Of a DNA stretch of 64,000 bases, positions 46,947-55,417 are shown piece by piece. The DNA is taken from assembly GCA_030523275.1 (NCBI GenBank), contig JAUNIX010000002.1, positions 62,001 through 126,000 of the forward strand, in the 5' to 3' direction. Position 1 is the stretch's first letter, and every line of letters begins with the position of its first letter. Source of the DNA: Lachnospiraceae bacterium. GTDB taxonomy: Bacteria; Bacillota; Clostridia; Lachnospirales; Lachnospiraceae. The notes beneath the pieces are model-generated. The model saw only the letters and a program-made list of their open reading frames with translations, made no database searches and had not been told where the DNA came from. Made by a program: the position numbers and the translations under genes.

Positions 46947-47258
46947 TTACTTGTTCAATTCATTCTCAATCTTTTGAATCAACTGTTTTGGTGCTTTTAC
47001 ACATACATTGGTAGGCACTTTGATCGTTGGTTTTCCTTCAAAACGCTCGGTACCAGTAATCGCAATATCCACAGCTAAAATGACAATATCAGCATCTTTG
47101 ATTTCCTGTGCTGTTAGCTCGTCCTCAATACCAATCGTTCCCTGTGTCTCCACTTTGATTGTGTGTCCCATGCTTTCAGCAGCACGAATTAGTTTTTCTT
47201 TTGCAATGTACGTATGAGCAATTCCTGATGTACATGCGGCAACTGCAACAATTTTCAT
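46947..47258 (-). CDS. PTS IIB subunit, fructose family
   Basis: 103 residues. Phosphocysteine Cys9 in AACTSGIAHTYIA; the usual motif is CPTGIAHT. It relays phosphate from IIA to the sugar. The start follows AAAGGAG. A copy of the 26-bp motif and a -10-like hexamer lie upstream, so the IIB-IIC-aldolase part may have its own activator-dependent promoter. Confidence 0.92.
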   Translation of the reverse strand: MKIVAVAACTSGIAHTYIAKEKLIRAAESMGHTIKVETQGTIGIEDELTAQEIKDADIVILAVDIAITGTERFEGKPTIKVPTNVCVKAPKQLIQKIENELNK

Positions 47259-47306
47259 AATTATTTCTCCTTTCGTCGTTGCTTATATCTTTTTCCTTCT
47301 GTAAAA

Positions 47307-47370
47307 ATAGTAACATGGCCGGCCTTTTTGTGTTCATCGATTCAGGGCTTTTTAATAAGGTATTTTTTTC
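47307..47370 (-). promoter_or_regulatory. Candidate PRD-regulator promoter before IIB (motif copy 2)
   Basis: The 26-bp motif at 47345-47370 matches 49967-49992 at 22 of 26 positions without gaps. A -10-like TACTAT (47312-47307) lies exactly 32 bases downstream, as in the other copy. The -35 region is poor. Confidence 0.6.
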
Positions 47371-47419
47371 CCGATTCAACTTTATTTTTACTTATTGGAA
47401 AGATTGAATACGGTACTTT

Positions 47420-47866
47420 TTAAAATACCGCTTTTAAATCCTCTACAGTTTTTGCAGAAAGTAACTTTTCTACTGCTTCATCATTTCCAAGCTTTCTTGC
47501 TACTTCTGCCAGTAATCTCAAATGAGTTTTTGCGTTTTCATTATCGTTTCCAACTGCAAAAAGAAAGATTAACTTAACACCATTTCCATCTAATGTTTCC
47601 CACTCAATTTCCTTTTCAACTTTTCCGATTGCAATCCCAACTTGTGTCACTGAATCGCTTTTTCCATGTGGAATTGCAATATAATTTCCGATTCCTGTAT
47701 GTCCTTGGGATTCACGATAATAAATATCTTCAACATAGGAATCTACGTCTGCGATGTAGCCTGCTTCTTTTAATTTCCCTGCTAAATATGTAATCGCTTC
47801 TTTTTTATCAGAAGCTTTCATTTCTAAATCTATAACTTTTTCATCTAATACATCTCTTACATTCAT
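47420..47866 (-). CDS. PTS IIA subunit, fructose family
   Basis: About 148 residues. The phosphorylated histidine lies in GIGNYIAIPHGKSDSV. It takes phosphate from HPr and hands it to IIB. The ATG at 47866 is 7 bases after AGGAGG; an ATG at 47872 is too close. It follows the PRD regulator by 15 bases. A small inverted repeat (CGGTA / TACCG) overlaps its stop codon. Confidence 0.92.
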   Translation of the reverse strand: MNVRDVLDEKVIDLEMKASDKKEAITYLAGKLKEAGYIADVDSYVEDIYYRESQGHTGIGNYIAIPHGKSDSVTQVGIAIGKVEKEIEWETLDGNGVKLIFLFAVGNDNENAKTHLRLLAEVARKLGNDEAVEKLLSAKTVEDLKAVF

Positions 47867-47881
47867 AATCATTCCTCCTAG

Positions 47882-49855
47882 CTATTGAATTAAATATTTA
47901 TAAAGTTCAATGTTCGTTTCCATGCTTTTAAGCATAGAAATTTTCTCATCAGTATCAATCAATGAAACATATTCTTTATAAAATAATTGAATTCTATTAA
48001 TTTCATCTTTGGTAATCATCTTAAATCCAAGAAGAAAGATAACTTCTACCAACTCATTGTCCCACATGATCGGTTCCTCTAGTATTGCAATTGCAACTTT
48101 AGATTCATTGACTGCAACTGGGGATCCATGAGGAAGACTCACTCTATTTCCAATTGTGGTTGTCGTTTTATTCTCCCTTTCCATGACTGTATCAAAGAAT
48201 TCTTCCGTCACAACACCCTTTTCTCTCATGGCATCGGACATAATTTTTAAAATTTCTTTTTTTGACTTCACCCTCATATGTGTAAAAATTAATTCTGGTG
48301 AAAATAACAGACAACATTCCGGTGAAAAAGGGTTCTCCCGTTCATTTATATAGGAGTTAACCGCATCAAAATGATTTCTCAAAGCCAAAATACCATTCTC
48401 ACTTAAAATATTAGGGATTACCACAATTCTTTTATCCCTGACTTTTATTCGTTTTGATGAAATAATAATATCCGTATCTTTATAATCATCTAACTTAAAA
48501 TCGTGGGTACTGACACATTCCAAACTTTTAATTTCCGGAACCACCTTTTTAATTCGTTCTTTCATCAACTGTGTATGTCCCATATTTGAAGTTGTGAGCA
48601 AAACCGCTTTGTATTGATGTGTTTTTCTCTCAATTGCTGCCTGTATATACAAGACAATGTATCCAATCTCGTCTTCTGTAATCTGTACATTGTAACATTC
48701 TTCAAATAAAATACTGATTGCCCAGCTCGCTCTGAATACATTTTTATATTCTTTCTTAATAAAATCAATCAAATTATTGCTTTGTGGGGTTCCATATCTT
48801 AATCGAAAAATGGTTGGTCTTAAATGCACGATTAAACTTTCTTTTACCTTTTGATCCGATACAAGATCTACGTTCATTATATTTCCAATTACTGTAAGTA
48901 ATCGATCCACGAATTCCATCAATTGAATGTCATATTTTTTTACCTGCTCAAGTGTAATCTCAATCTCTGAAATGCCAATAAATTTTGAACATAGAATCTG
49001 TATAGAAAGAAACAAAACATCTTCATGAGAAAAACGTACATGGAATGTTTCTTCCAGTTTTTCAAAAATAGCCACTGTAAATGCATATTCATTATACTTT
49101 TGAAGAATTTCCAGCTCTTCTACATGATTATCCATAATTAATGGATTTTCAAATTCTTTTCTTTTATATGCCAGACAACAATAGACAAGAATTTCATAGA
49201 AGGATTCATCCGTAAATCGATAATTCCATTCATTCTCCGCCTGTATGATACATTTCCGTATTGTTGATACATCAACATTTGGAAAAAAATATTCTAAATT
49301 CAGATCAATTTCACGAGAAGAATTTTTTTCCATTATTAGATTTTTTAGCGCAATTCGGTATTCATTTTCTCTGCTTACCAGACGATAACCACGATTTCTT
49401 TCATTAATCAGTTTTATATTGTAATATCCCAGCCATTCTTCACATTCTTTTATTACTTTTAGCATAGTCGGTACACTTAAATATAATTTTTCTGATAACT
49501 TTTGTGTCGTGATTGCCTGCCACGGTCGTAGACAAAAGAGAATTTTTAACGTTTCTGTAACTCTTTCTTTCGGATTATAAGATTCTAATTGTATTTCTCC
49601 TCGCTGTTCTAAATAACCCCACAATTTTTCCTTCTGATCTTCCGATATCTCCAACCATATACCCACTCTTGGTTTTCTTTTAATAATGCCAAGATTATTT
49701 TGAGCTAAAAAATCATCCAGTTCGTTCAGCTTATTTCTTACGGATTTTTCGGAGAGTCCGATTTCTTGTGCAATTTTACCGGTCGTTTTGACTTCACCGT
49801 CTATGATGCCACTCAAAATCTGTTTCATATAAAACTTTTCTTTGGAACGTTTCAT
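47882..49855 (-). CDS. PRD-domain transcriptional regulator with degenerate phosphosites
   Basis: About 657 residues: N-terminal helix-turn-helix domains, two PRDs, an EIIB-like and an EIIA-like domain. Several phosphosites are lost. In PRD1 both histidines are replaced (LVYCCLAYKR; LSIQILCSK); in PRD2 the first is kept (IVHLRPTIFR) and the second is Tyr (IVLYIQAAIER). EIIB has TTSNMGHT with no cysteine. EIIA keeps VSLPHG. Numbering follows the ATG at 49855 after GAGGAGA; a start at 49879 is possible. It should activate this PTS operon. Confidence 0.87.
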   Translation of the reverse strand: MKRSKEKFYMKQILSGIIDGEVKTTGKIAQEIGLSEKSVRNKLNELDDFLAQNNLGIIKRKPRVGIWLEISEDQKEKLWGYLEQRGEIQLESYNPKERVTETLKILFCLRPWQAITTQKLSEKLYLSVPTMLKVIKECEEWLGYYNIKLINERNRGYRLVSRENEYRIALKNLIMEKNSSREIDLNLEYFFPNVDVSTIRKCIIQAENEWNYRFTDESFYEILVYCCLAYKRKEFENPLIMDNHVEELEILQKYNEYAFTVAIFEKLEETFHVRFSHEDVLFLSIQILCSKFIGISEIEITLEQVKKYDIQLMEFVDRLLTVIGNIMNVDLVSDQKVKESLIVHLRPTIFRLRYGTPQSNNLIDFIKKEYKNVFRASWAISILFEECYNVQITEDEIGYIVLYIQAAIERKTHQYKAVLLTTSNMGHTQLMKERIKKVVPEIKSLECVSTHDFKLDDYKDTDIIISSKRIKVRDKRIVVIPNILSENGILALRNHFDAVNSYINERENPFSPECCLLFSPELIFTHMRVKSKKEILKIMSDAMREKGVVTEEFFDTVMERENKTTTTIGNRVSLPHGSPVAVNESKVAIAILEEPIMWDNELVEVIFLLGFKMITKDEINRIQLFYKEYVSLIDTDEKISMLKSMETNIELYKYLIQ

Positions 49856-49875
49856 ATTGTTTGATCTCCTCTCAT

Positions 49876-49899
49876 TCATTTTGTAAGTTTAGCCTGCAT
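49876..49899 (-). CDS. Possible 7-codon leader peptide (MQAKLTK)
   Basis: ATG at 49899-49897 lies 6 bases after GAGAGGAGG, the strongest ribosome binding site in this leader. The frame stops at TGA (49878-49876), overlapping an in-frame ATG of the PRD regulator (ATGA). It could couple or tune translation; too short to judge as a protein. Confidence 0.3.
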   Translation of the reverse strand: MQAKLTK

Positions 49900-49928
49900 T
49901 CTGCACCTCCTCTCTTTATGTTAAATAA

Positions 49929-49992
49929 ATTATATCATGGTATATAAGTACCGGATTATTAACTTCGGGCGTTTTAATATGGTACATTTTTC
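49929..49992 (-). promoter_or_regulatory. Candidate PRD-regulator promoter before the regulator gene (motif copy 1)
   Basis: The 26-bp motif spans 49967-49992 and reads, on the minus strand, GAAAAATGTACCATATT then AAAACGCCC. TATAAT (49934-49929) follows after exactly 32 bases. There is no good -35, which suits an activator-dependent promoter. Confidence 0.6.
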
Positions 49993-50052
49993 TACTTTTT
50001 TCACAATTTTTCTTTTCGTCTGCATATAAAATGTGGTAATTTTTAATGAATA

Positions 50053-50190
50053 AGGAACTTGCTCCGCTTTGTGCGCCAGATGCAGACTGCTGTAAGCAGG
50101 CATATTACCGTATGCATCTGGTCGCATCCTCGCGGAGCGTTTTTTGTTTCATAGGAAATTACAACGTAATTTCCTATGAAACAAAAAAAC
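50053..50190 (-). repeat. Intergenic repeat family A, copy 2
   Basis: About 138 bases matching 19080-19213. Core stems GCTCCGC / GCGGAGC, CCAGATGCA / TGCATCTGG and CTGC-TGTAA-GCAG, then a near-perfect 24-bp inverted repeat (50139-50162 with 50166-50190). Its outer arm merges with the T-tract of the ANTAR gene terminator. The 387-base gap holds this repeat, a terminator and the PRD promoter. Confidence 0.8.
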
Positions 50191-50230
50191 ACTGCTACAG
50201 GTTAAAATAATATAACCTGTAGCAGTGTTT
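50187..50230 (-). terminator. Terminator after the ANTAR regulator gene
   Basis: A perfect 18-bp stem (50187-50204 with 50213-50230, 8-base loop) followed on the minus strand by a T-run, 12 bases past the stop. Confidence 0.9.
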
Positions 50231-50241
50231 CAATTGATGTA

Positions 50242-50787
50242 TCAGTAACTATCAAGAATAATATTCGCAGTGTCTACCATATTCATACCACTGTCCATAC
50301 TTCGTTTTTGAAGATATTCATGTGCCTGTGCTTCTGTCAGACCGCTATTTTGCATCAACAATGATTTTGCACTTTCAATAATAGCCTTTTCTTCCGGCGA
50401 ACGCTCAAATAATTTTCGTCTCCGTCTTTTCTTTCGCTTTTCAATGTTTGATAAGATACTCTGAACATGATCCACTAAATCATAAATCTTTATCGGCATG
50501 GGAAGACAGACAATATTATCATTTAGAACCTCTTCCTGATGGGTTCTTGATGTAATAACGAGCATTTCGAAGTTTTCTGGAAGATAAGTATATAATTCGT
50601 GATACATCATCATATCCGCATATTTATAACCACAAACAATCAATCCATCTTCCAAATCTTCAATTCGACCAATCACCTGATTGCCAGTAGTGCAAACCGC
50701 AGTCACTTCAATTCCGCTTCGTACTAAGACATTTCGAATATTCCTAGCATCACTCGGTTTTGGAAATAGTACGATAATACCGACCAC
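50242..50787 (-). CDS. ANTAR-domain response regulator-like antiterminator
   Basis: 181 residues. The N-terminal part resembles a receiver domain (IIVLFPKPSDARNIRNVL; LVITSR; CLPMPIKIYDLVD) but the usual acidic pocket is not clear. The basic linker KRKKRRRRK leads to a C-terminal ANTAR RNA-binding domain (AIIESAKSLLMQNSGLTEAQAHEYLQKRSMD). ANTAR proteins bind paired hairpins and block termination, often in nitrogen genes. GTG start after GGAGG, 24 bases after glnA. Confidence 0.87.
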   Translation of the reverse strand: MVGIIVLFPKPSDARNIRNVLVRSGIEVTAVCTTGNQVIGRIEDLEDGLIVCGYKYADMMMYHELYTYLPENFEMLVITSRTHQEEVLNDNIVCLPMPIKIYDLVDHVQSILSNIEKRKKRRRRKLFERSPEEKAIIESAKSLLMQNSGLTEAQAHEYLQKRSMDSGMNMVDTANIILDSY

Positions 50788-50811
50788 GTTTTCACCTCCA
50801 TTTGGAAGAAC

Positions 50812-52143
50812 TTAAATTTTATACAAATATTCATTAATTTCCCAATCTGTGACCTGACTCTGATACGAATGCAATTCGGCTCTCTTGGCACTGATATATT
50901 TATTGAATATGTGCTCACCAAGAACTTCTCTCATAAAGTCAGATTGACGAAATTCTCGAATTGATTCTCTCATGTCTCTTGGCAGAGATCGAATACCCAT
51001 ATCACGTTTTTCTTCACTTGTCATTTCATACATATTACGCACCATATGTGGAGCCGGTTCTAATTTTTCCTCAATCCCGGCAAGCCCTGCCGCTAAACAT
51101 ATAGCAAGCACAAGGTACGGATTTGATGCAGCATCCGGAGAACGAAATTCTAATCTGGTTCCTACTCCTCTGGCTGCTGGAATCCGAATCAGAGGACTTC
51201 TGTTACTTGTTGACCAAGTTACATCGATTGGTGCTTCATAACCAGGTACTAAACGTTTATAAGAATTGATCAATGGATTCGTGATCAATGCCATTTCTGG
51301 TGCATATTTTAAAATTCCGGCAAGGAAATGGTATCCTGTATCACTAATTCCTAAATGTCCCTTTGAATCGGCAAAAATATTTCTTCCATTTTGCCATAAT
51401 GACATATTAATGTGCATACCAGAACCATCAACATCAGTTATTGGTTTTGGCATAAAGCTAGCATATAAACCATGTCGTTTTGCAATAGATTTTACAACAA
51501 ATTTAAATGTCATGATGTTATCCGCTGTCTTTAATGCATTCGTATATTTAAAATCAATTTCATGTTGTGCCGGAGCTACTTCATGGTGAGAAGCTTCAAT
51601 CTCAAATCCCATATCTTCTAAAGTCAATACGATATCCCGGCGAGCATTTTCACCCAAATCCAATGGTGCCACATCGAAATAGCCTGCCTTTTCATGAGTC
51701 ACTGTCGTTGGTCTACCCTCTTCATCTGTATGGAACAAAAAGAATTCACACTCTGGTCCAACACAAAAATTATAGCCCATTTTCACTGCTTTTCTAAGAA
51801 CACGTTTTAACACACCTCTTGGATCTCCTTCAAACGGCACACCATCTGGTCGATAAATATCACAGATTAATCGCGCAACATTTCCATGTGCTGATCTCCA
51901 TGTAAATATGGTAAATGTATCTAAATCCGGATATAAATACATATCTGATTCATCTATGCGAACGAACCCGTCAACAGACGAACCATCGAACATACATTTA
52001 TTATCCAAGGCTTTTTCTAATTGTCTGGCTGTAATTGCAACATTTTTGAGTGTTCCAAATACATCAGTAAACTGAAGGCGAATAAATTCAACATTATTTT
52101 CTTCTACAAGACGCATAATGTCCTGTTTTGTATAATGAGACAT
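50812..52143 (-). CDS. glnA: Glutamine synthetase type I
   Basis: 443 residues, GSI-alpha size. Motifs: DGSSVDGF near 55, GPECEFFLF, the metal site ASHHEVAPAQHEIDFKY, and the ATP/glutamate region DGSGMHINMSL and EFRSPDAASNPYL. It makes glutamine from glutamate, ammonia and ATP; the Bacillus type is controlled by feedback and GlnR rather than adenylylation. The ATG at 52143 is 7 bases after AGGAG. An ANTAR gene follows; carAB, a glutamine user, lies upstream. Confidence 0.96.
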   Translation of the reverse strand: MSHYTKQDIMRLVEENNVEFIRLQFTDVFGTLKNVAITARQLEKALDNKCMFDGSSVDGFVRIDESDMYLYPDLDTFTIFTWRSAHGNVARLICDIYRPDGVPFEGDPRGVLKRVLRKAVKMGYNFCVGPECEFFLFHTDEEGRPTTVTHEKAGYFDVAPLDLGENARRDIVLTLEDMGFEIEASHHEVAPAQHEIDFKYTNALKTADNIMTFKFVVKSIAKRHGLYASFMPKPITDVDGSGMHINMSLWQNGRNIFADSKGHLGISDTGYHFLAGILKYAPEMALITNPLINSYKRLVPGYEAPIDVTWSTSNRSPLIRIPAARGVGTRLEFRSPDAASNPYLVLAICLAAGLAGIEEKLEPAPHMVRNMYEMTSEEKRDMGIRSLPRDMRESIREFRQSDFMREVLGEHIFNKYISAKRAELHSYQSQVTDWEINEYLYKI

Positions 52144-52169
52144 GACAAAACTCCTTTCTCTAATATAAC

Positions 52170-52230
52170 AATATCGAATGAGATTTCTCCCATTCGATAT
52201 TATCATACATTAATTTTTAAATTGTTGCAA
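52170..52230 (-). promoter_or_regulatory. glnA promoter and 5' hairpin
   Basis: TTGCAA (52230-52225) in the 3' end of carB and TATGAT (52207-52202) with a 17-base spacer. Right after comes a perfect 14-bp stem (one GU) closed by a GAAA tetraloop (52201-52170). It could be an operator, an mRNA-stabilising hairpin, or the end of the carAB transcript. Confidence 0.55.
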
Positions 52231-55200
52231 TATCAATCAAAGTTAACTGCTCTTTATTTGCTGTTTCTAAACTGGTCAAAAGTGCATTTGCTGTATCAAG
52301 AGATGTCAAACAAGTCACTCCAGTTTCAATTGCATTTCTTCGAATCAAGAAACCATCACGACTCTTTCCTACTCCCTGAGATGGAGTATCAATGATCAAA
52401 TCGATTTCATGACTTAAAATCAAATCTAATAAGTTTGGTGATTCACCTTCAATTTTATTAATATATTTTGCTGGCACACCATGCTCATTTAAAACACGAC
52501 ATGTGTTCTTGGTAGAATAAATGATATATCCAAGTGCAGTAAATCGTTTTCCAACTTCAATCGCATCTAATTTATCAGAATCTTTCACCGTTAAGATCAT
52601 CTTCTTATGTTTTGGTAAATCGACACCATTTCCTAAGAATGCTTTGTATAATGCTTCGTTATAGTCTTTCGAAATACCAAGACATTCTCCCGTTGATTTC
52701 ATTTCCGGTCCTAAGCTGATTTCTGCTCCGCGAAGCTTTTCAAAAGAGAATACCGGCATTTTTACTGCGAAATATTCGGATTCTTTTTGTAACCCTGGTT
52801 CATATCCAAGATCACGAATTTTTGCTCCTACGATTACCTGGGAAGCCAGATCAACGATTGGAATACCCGTTACTTTACTAATATAAGGAACGGTACGGCT
52901 GGAACGAGGATTTACCTCAATAACATACACTTCCTCTTGGTATACAATAAACTGAATATTGATCAATCCAATCACATGCAATGATTTTGCTAATTTTCTT
53001 GTATAATCTTCGATTACACGTTTTAATTTTGGTGAAATATTTAATGATGGATATACAGAAATACTATCTCCAGAATGGATACCGGCTCTCTCAATATGTT
53101 CCATAATACCCGGAATCAAAATATCAGTACCATCGCATACCGCATCTACTTCCACTTCTCGTCCCATTAAATATTGGTCAACCAAAATTGGATGATCCTG
53201 GTGCTGACGATTAATGATGCCAAGATATTGGATGATATCCTCATCGGATACGGCAATCTGCATTCCCTGACCACCTAATACATAAGAAGGTCTTACTAAT
53301 ACCGGATAACCAAGGTCATGTGCAGCATCCAAAGCTTCTTCTACAGTAAATACTGTTGTTCCTCTTGGACGAGGGATACAACATTCTTCCAAAATTTCAT
53401 CAAATAACTCTCTATCTTCTGCTGCATCAACATTTTCTGCGCTCGTTCCCAAAATCGGAACACCCATCTGTTTCAAACTTTCTGTTAATTTAATCGCTGT
53501 TTGTCCACCAAACTGTACCACTGCACCATCTGGTTTTTCCAGATTGACAATGTTTTCCACATCCTCAGCAGTCAATGGTTCAAAATATAATTTATCTGCA
53601 ATATCAAAGTCTGTGGATACCGTTTCTGGATTGTTATTTACAATAATTGTCTCATAACCAGAATTCTTTAATGCCCAAACACTGTGTACGGAACAATAAT
53701 CAAATTCAATTCCCTGTCCAATACGAATTGGTCCAGAACCGAGTACCATAACTTTCTTTTTATCATGAGCAGCTTCCACTTCATTTTCACCATCAAAGCA
53801 AGAATAATAATATGGTGTCATTGCCGCAAATTCTGCCGCACAGGTATCTACGATTTTATATGACGCTGTAATTCCATTTTCTTTTCTCATCGCCTTGATT
53901 TCTTCGACCGTCTTTCCAGTAAATCTTGCAATGATGTGATCTGGGAATTCCAGACGTTTTGCTTCTTTTAATAACGCAACATCTAATTCTTCTGCATCAC
54001 GAAGTTTCTGTTCCATTTCAACCAAAATCGCAATTTTATCAAGGAACCATAAATCAATCTTCGTAACTTCATTGATTTTTTCTAAAGCTACCCCTCTACG
54101 AATACATTCAGCAACAACAAAAATTCTCTGATCGTCTACTTTTTCCAATTCTTTTTCTAATTCTGCATCCGTAAATGTTTTGTATGGTCCATGATCTAAA
54201 CTGTCAACATTTTGTTCCAGAGAACGAATCGCTTTCATTAAGGCTCCCTCAAAGTTCGTACAGATACTCATAACTTCTCCGGTAGCCTTCATCTGTGTTG
54301 TCAATGTTCTTTGTGCCTGAATAAATTTATCGAATGGCAATCTTGGAATTTTAACGACGCAATAGTCAAGCATTGGCTCAAAACTTGCATATGTTTTTCC
54401 AGTAACTGCATTCAAAATTTCATCCAAATGATATCCAAGAGCAATCTTAGCCGTTACCTTTGCAATTGGATAACCCGTTGCCTTAGATGCTAATGCGGAA
54501 GAACGGCTTACACGAGGATTTACTTCAATAACACAATATTCAAATGAATCAGGATTTAATGCATACTGTACATTACATCCACCTTCTACATTTAGCTCAG
54601 AAATAATTTTCAATGCAGATGTACGAAGCATCTGATATTCTTTATCTCCTAATGTCTGAGATGGAGCTACTACGATACTGTCACCAGTATGAACACCAAC
54701 TGGATCTAAGTTTTCCATGTTACATACAGTGATACAAGTTCCGTTTGCATCACGCATTACTTCGTACTCGATTTCCTTCCATCCGGCAATACATCTTTCA
54801 ACCAATACTTCATTTACACGGCTAAGACGCAGACCATTTTCCAAAATAGAGATAAATTCTTCTTCGTTATCTGCAATTCCACCGCCACTTCCTCCTAATG
54901 TATAAGCAGGACGAAGTACAACCGGGTAACCGATAATCTCAACAAATTTTAATCCATCTTCGACATTATTTACTACCTGACTTGGAGCAATCGGTTCCCC
55001 GATTTTTTCCATTGTATCTTTAAATTCCTGTCTATCTTCTGCTTTTTTGATCGTCTTTGCAGATGTACCGATCAGGCGGACATTCTGTTCTTTCAAAAAT
55101 CCACACTCTTCTAATTCCATCGCAATATTTAATGCGTTCTGACCTCCAAGAGTCGGTAACACACTGTCTGGACTTTCTTTTATGATTAATTTCTTAACAA

Positions 55201-55417
55201 CTTCTACTGTTAATGGTTCAATATAAACCTTATCTGCAATGTTTTTATCAGTCATGATCGTTGCCGGATTGGAGTTTACGAGTACAACCTCGATTCCCTC
55301 TTCCTTTAAGGAACGACAAGCCTGTGTTCCAGCATAATCAAACTCTGCTGCCTGTCCAATAACAATCGGACCAGAACCAATTACCAATACTTTTTTAATA
55401 TTATTATCTTTTGGCAT
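52217..55417 (-). CDS. carB: Carbamoyl-phosphate synthase large subunit
   Basis: 1066 residues with two homologous halves, each with an ATP-grasp domain. VLVIGSGPIVIGQAAEFDYAG starts the first and VMVLGSGPIRIGQGIEFDYCSVH the second. The C-terminal MGS-like allosteric domain follows (LIIDTPSQGVGKSRDG). It makes carbamoyl phosphate from bicarbonate, ammonia and two ATP. Its ATG overlaps the carA stop by one base (TAATG). Confidence 0.98.
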   Translation of the reverse strand: MPKDNNIKKVLVIGSGPIVIGQAAEFDYAGTQACRSLKEEGIEVVLVNSNPATIMTDKNIADKVYIEPLTVEVVKKLIIKESPDSVLPTLGGQNALNIAMELEECGFLKEQNVRLIGTSAKTIKKAEDRQEFKDTMEKIGEPIAPSQVVNNVEDGLKFVEIIGYPVVLRPAYTLGGSGGGIADNEEEFISILENGLRLSRVNEVLVERCIAGWKEIEYEVMRDANGTCITVCNMENLDPVGVHTGDSIVVAPSQTLGDKEYQMLRTSALKIISELNVEGGCNVQYALNPDSFEYCVIEVNPRVSRSSALASKATGYPIAKVTAKIALGYHLDEILNAVTGKTYASFEPMLDYCVVKIPRLPFDKFIQAQRTLTTQMKATGEVMSICTNFEGALMKAIRSLEQNVDSLDHGPYKTFTDAELEKELEKVDDQRIFVVAECIRRGVALEKINEVTKIDLWFLDKIAILVEMEQKLRDAEELDVALLKEAKRLEFPDHIIARFTGKTVEEIKAMRKENGITASYKIVDTCAAEFAAMTPYYYSCFDGENEVEAAHDKKKVMVLGSGPIRIGQGIEFDYCSVHSVWALKNSGYETIIVNNNPETVSTDFDIADKLYFEPLTAEDVENIVNLEKPDGAVVQFGGQTAIKLTESLKQMGVPILGTSAENVDAAEDRELFDEILEECCIPRPRGTTVFTVEEALDAAHDLGYPVLVRPSYVLGGQGMQIAVSDEDIIQYLGIINRQHQDHPILVDQYLMGREVEVDAVCDGTDILIPGIMEHIERAGIHSGDSISVYPSLNISPKLKRVIEDYTRKLAKSLHVIGLINIQFIVYQEEVYVIEVNPRSSRTVPYISKVTGIPIVDLASQVIVGAKIRDLGYEPGLQKESEYFAVKMPVFSFEKLRGAEISLGPEMKSTGECLGISKDYNEALYKAFLGNGVDLPKHKKMILTVKDSDKLDAIEVGKRFTALGYIIYSTKNTCRVLNEHGVPAKYINKIEGESPNLLDLILSHEIDLIIDTPSQGVGKSRDGFLIRRNAIETGVTCLTSLDTANALLTSLETANKEQLTLIDIATI

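Noticed and set aside
49930..50127. 65-codon open frame on the minus strand
   Set aside because: It lies inside a family A repeat and the PRD promoter region, has no good ribosome binding site and no protein resemblance.
19080..50190. Insertion sequence or CRISPR array behind the repeats
   Set aside because: There is no transposase frame, and the copies are single and far apart rather than in arrays.
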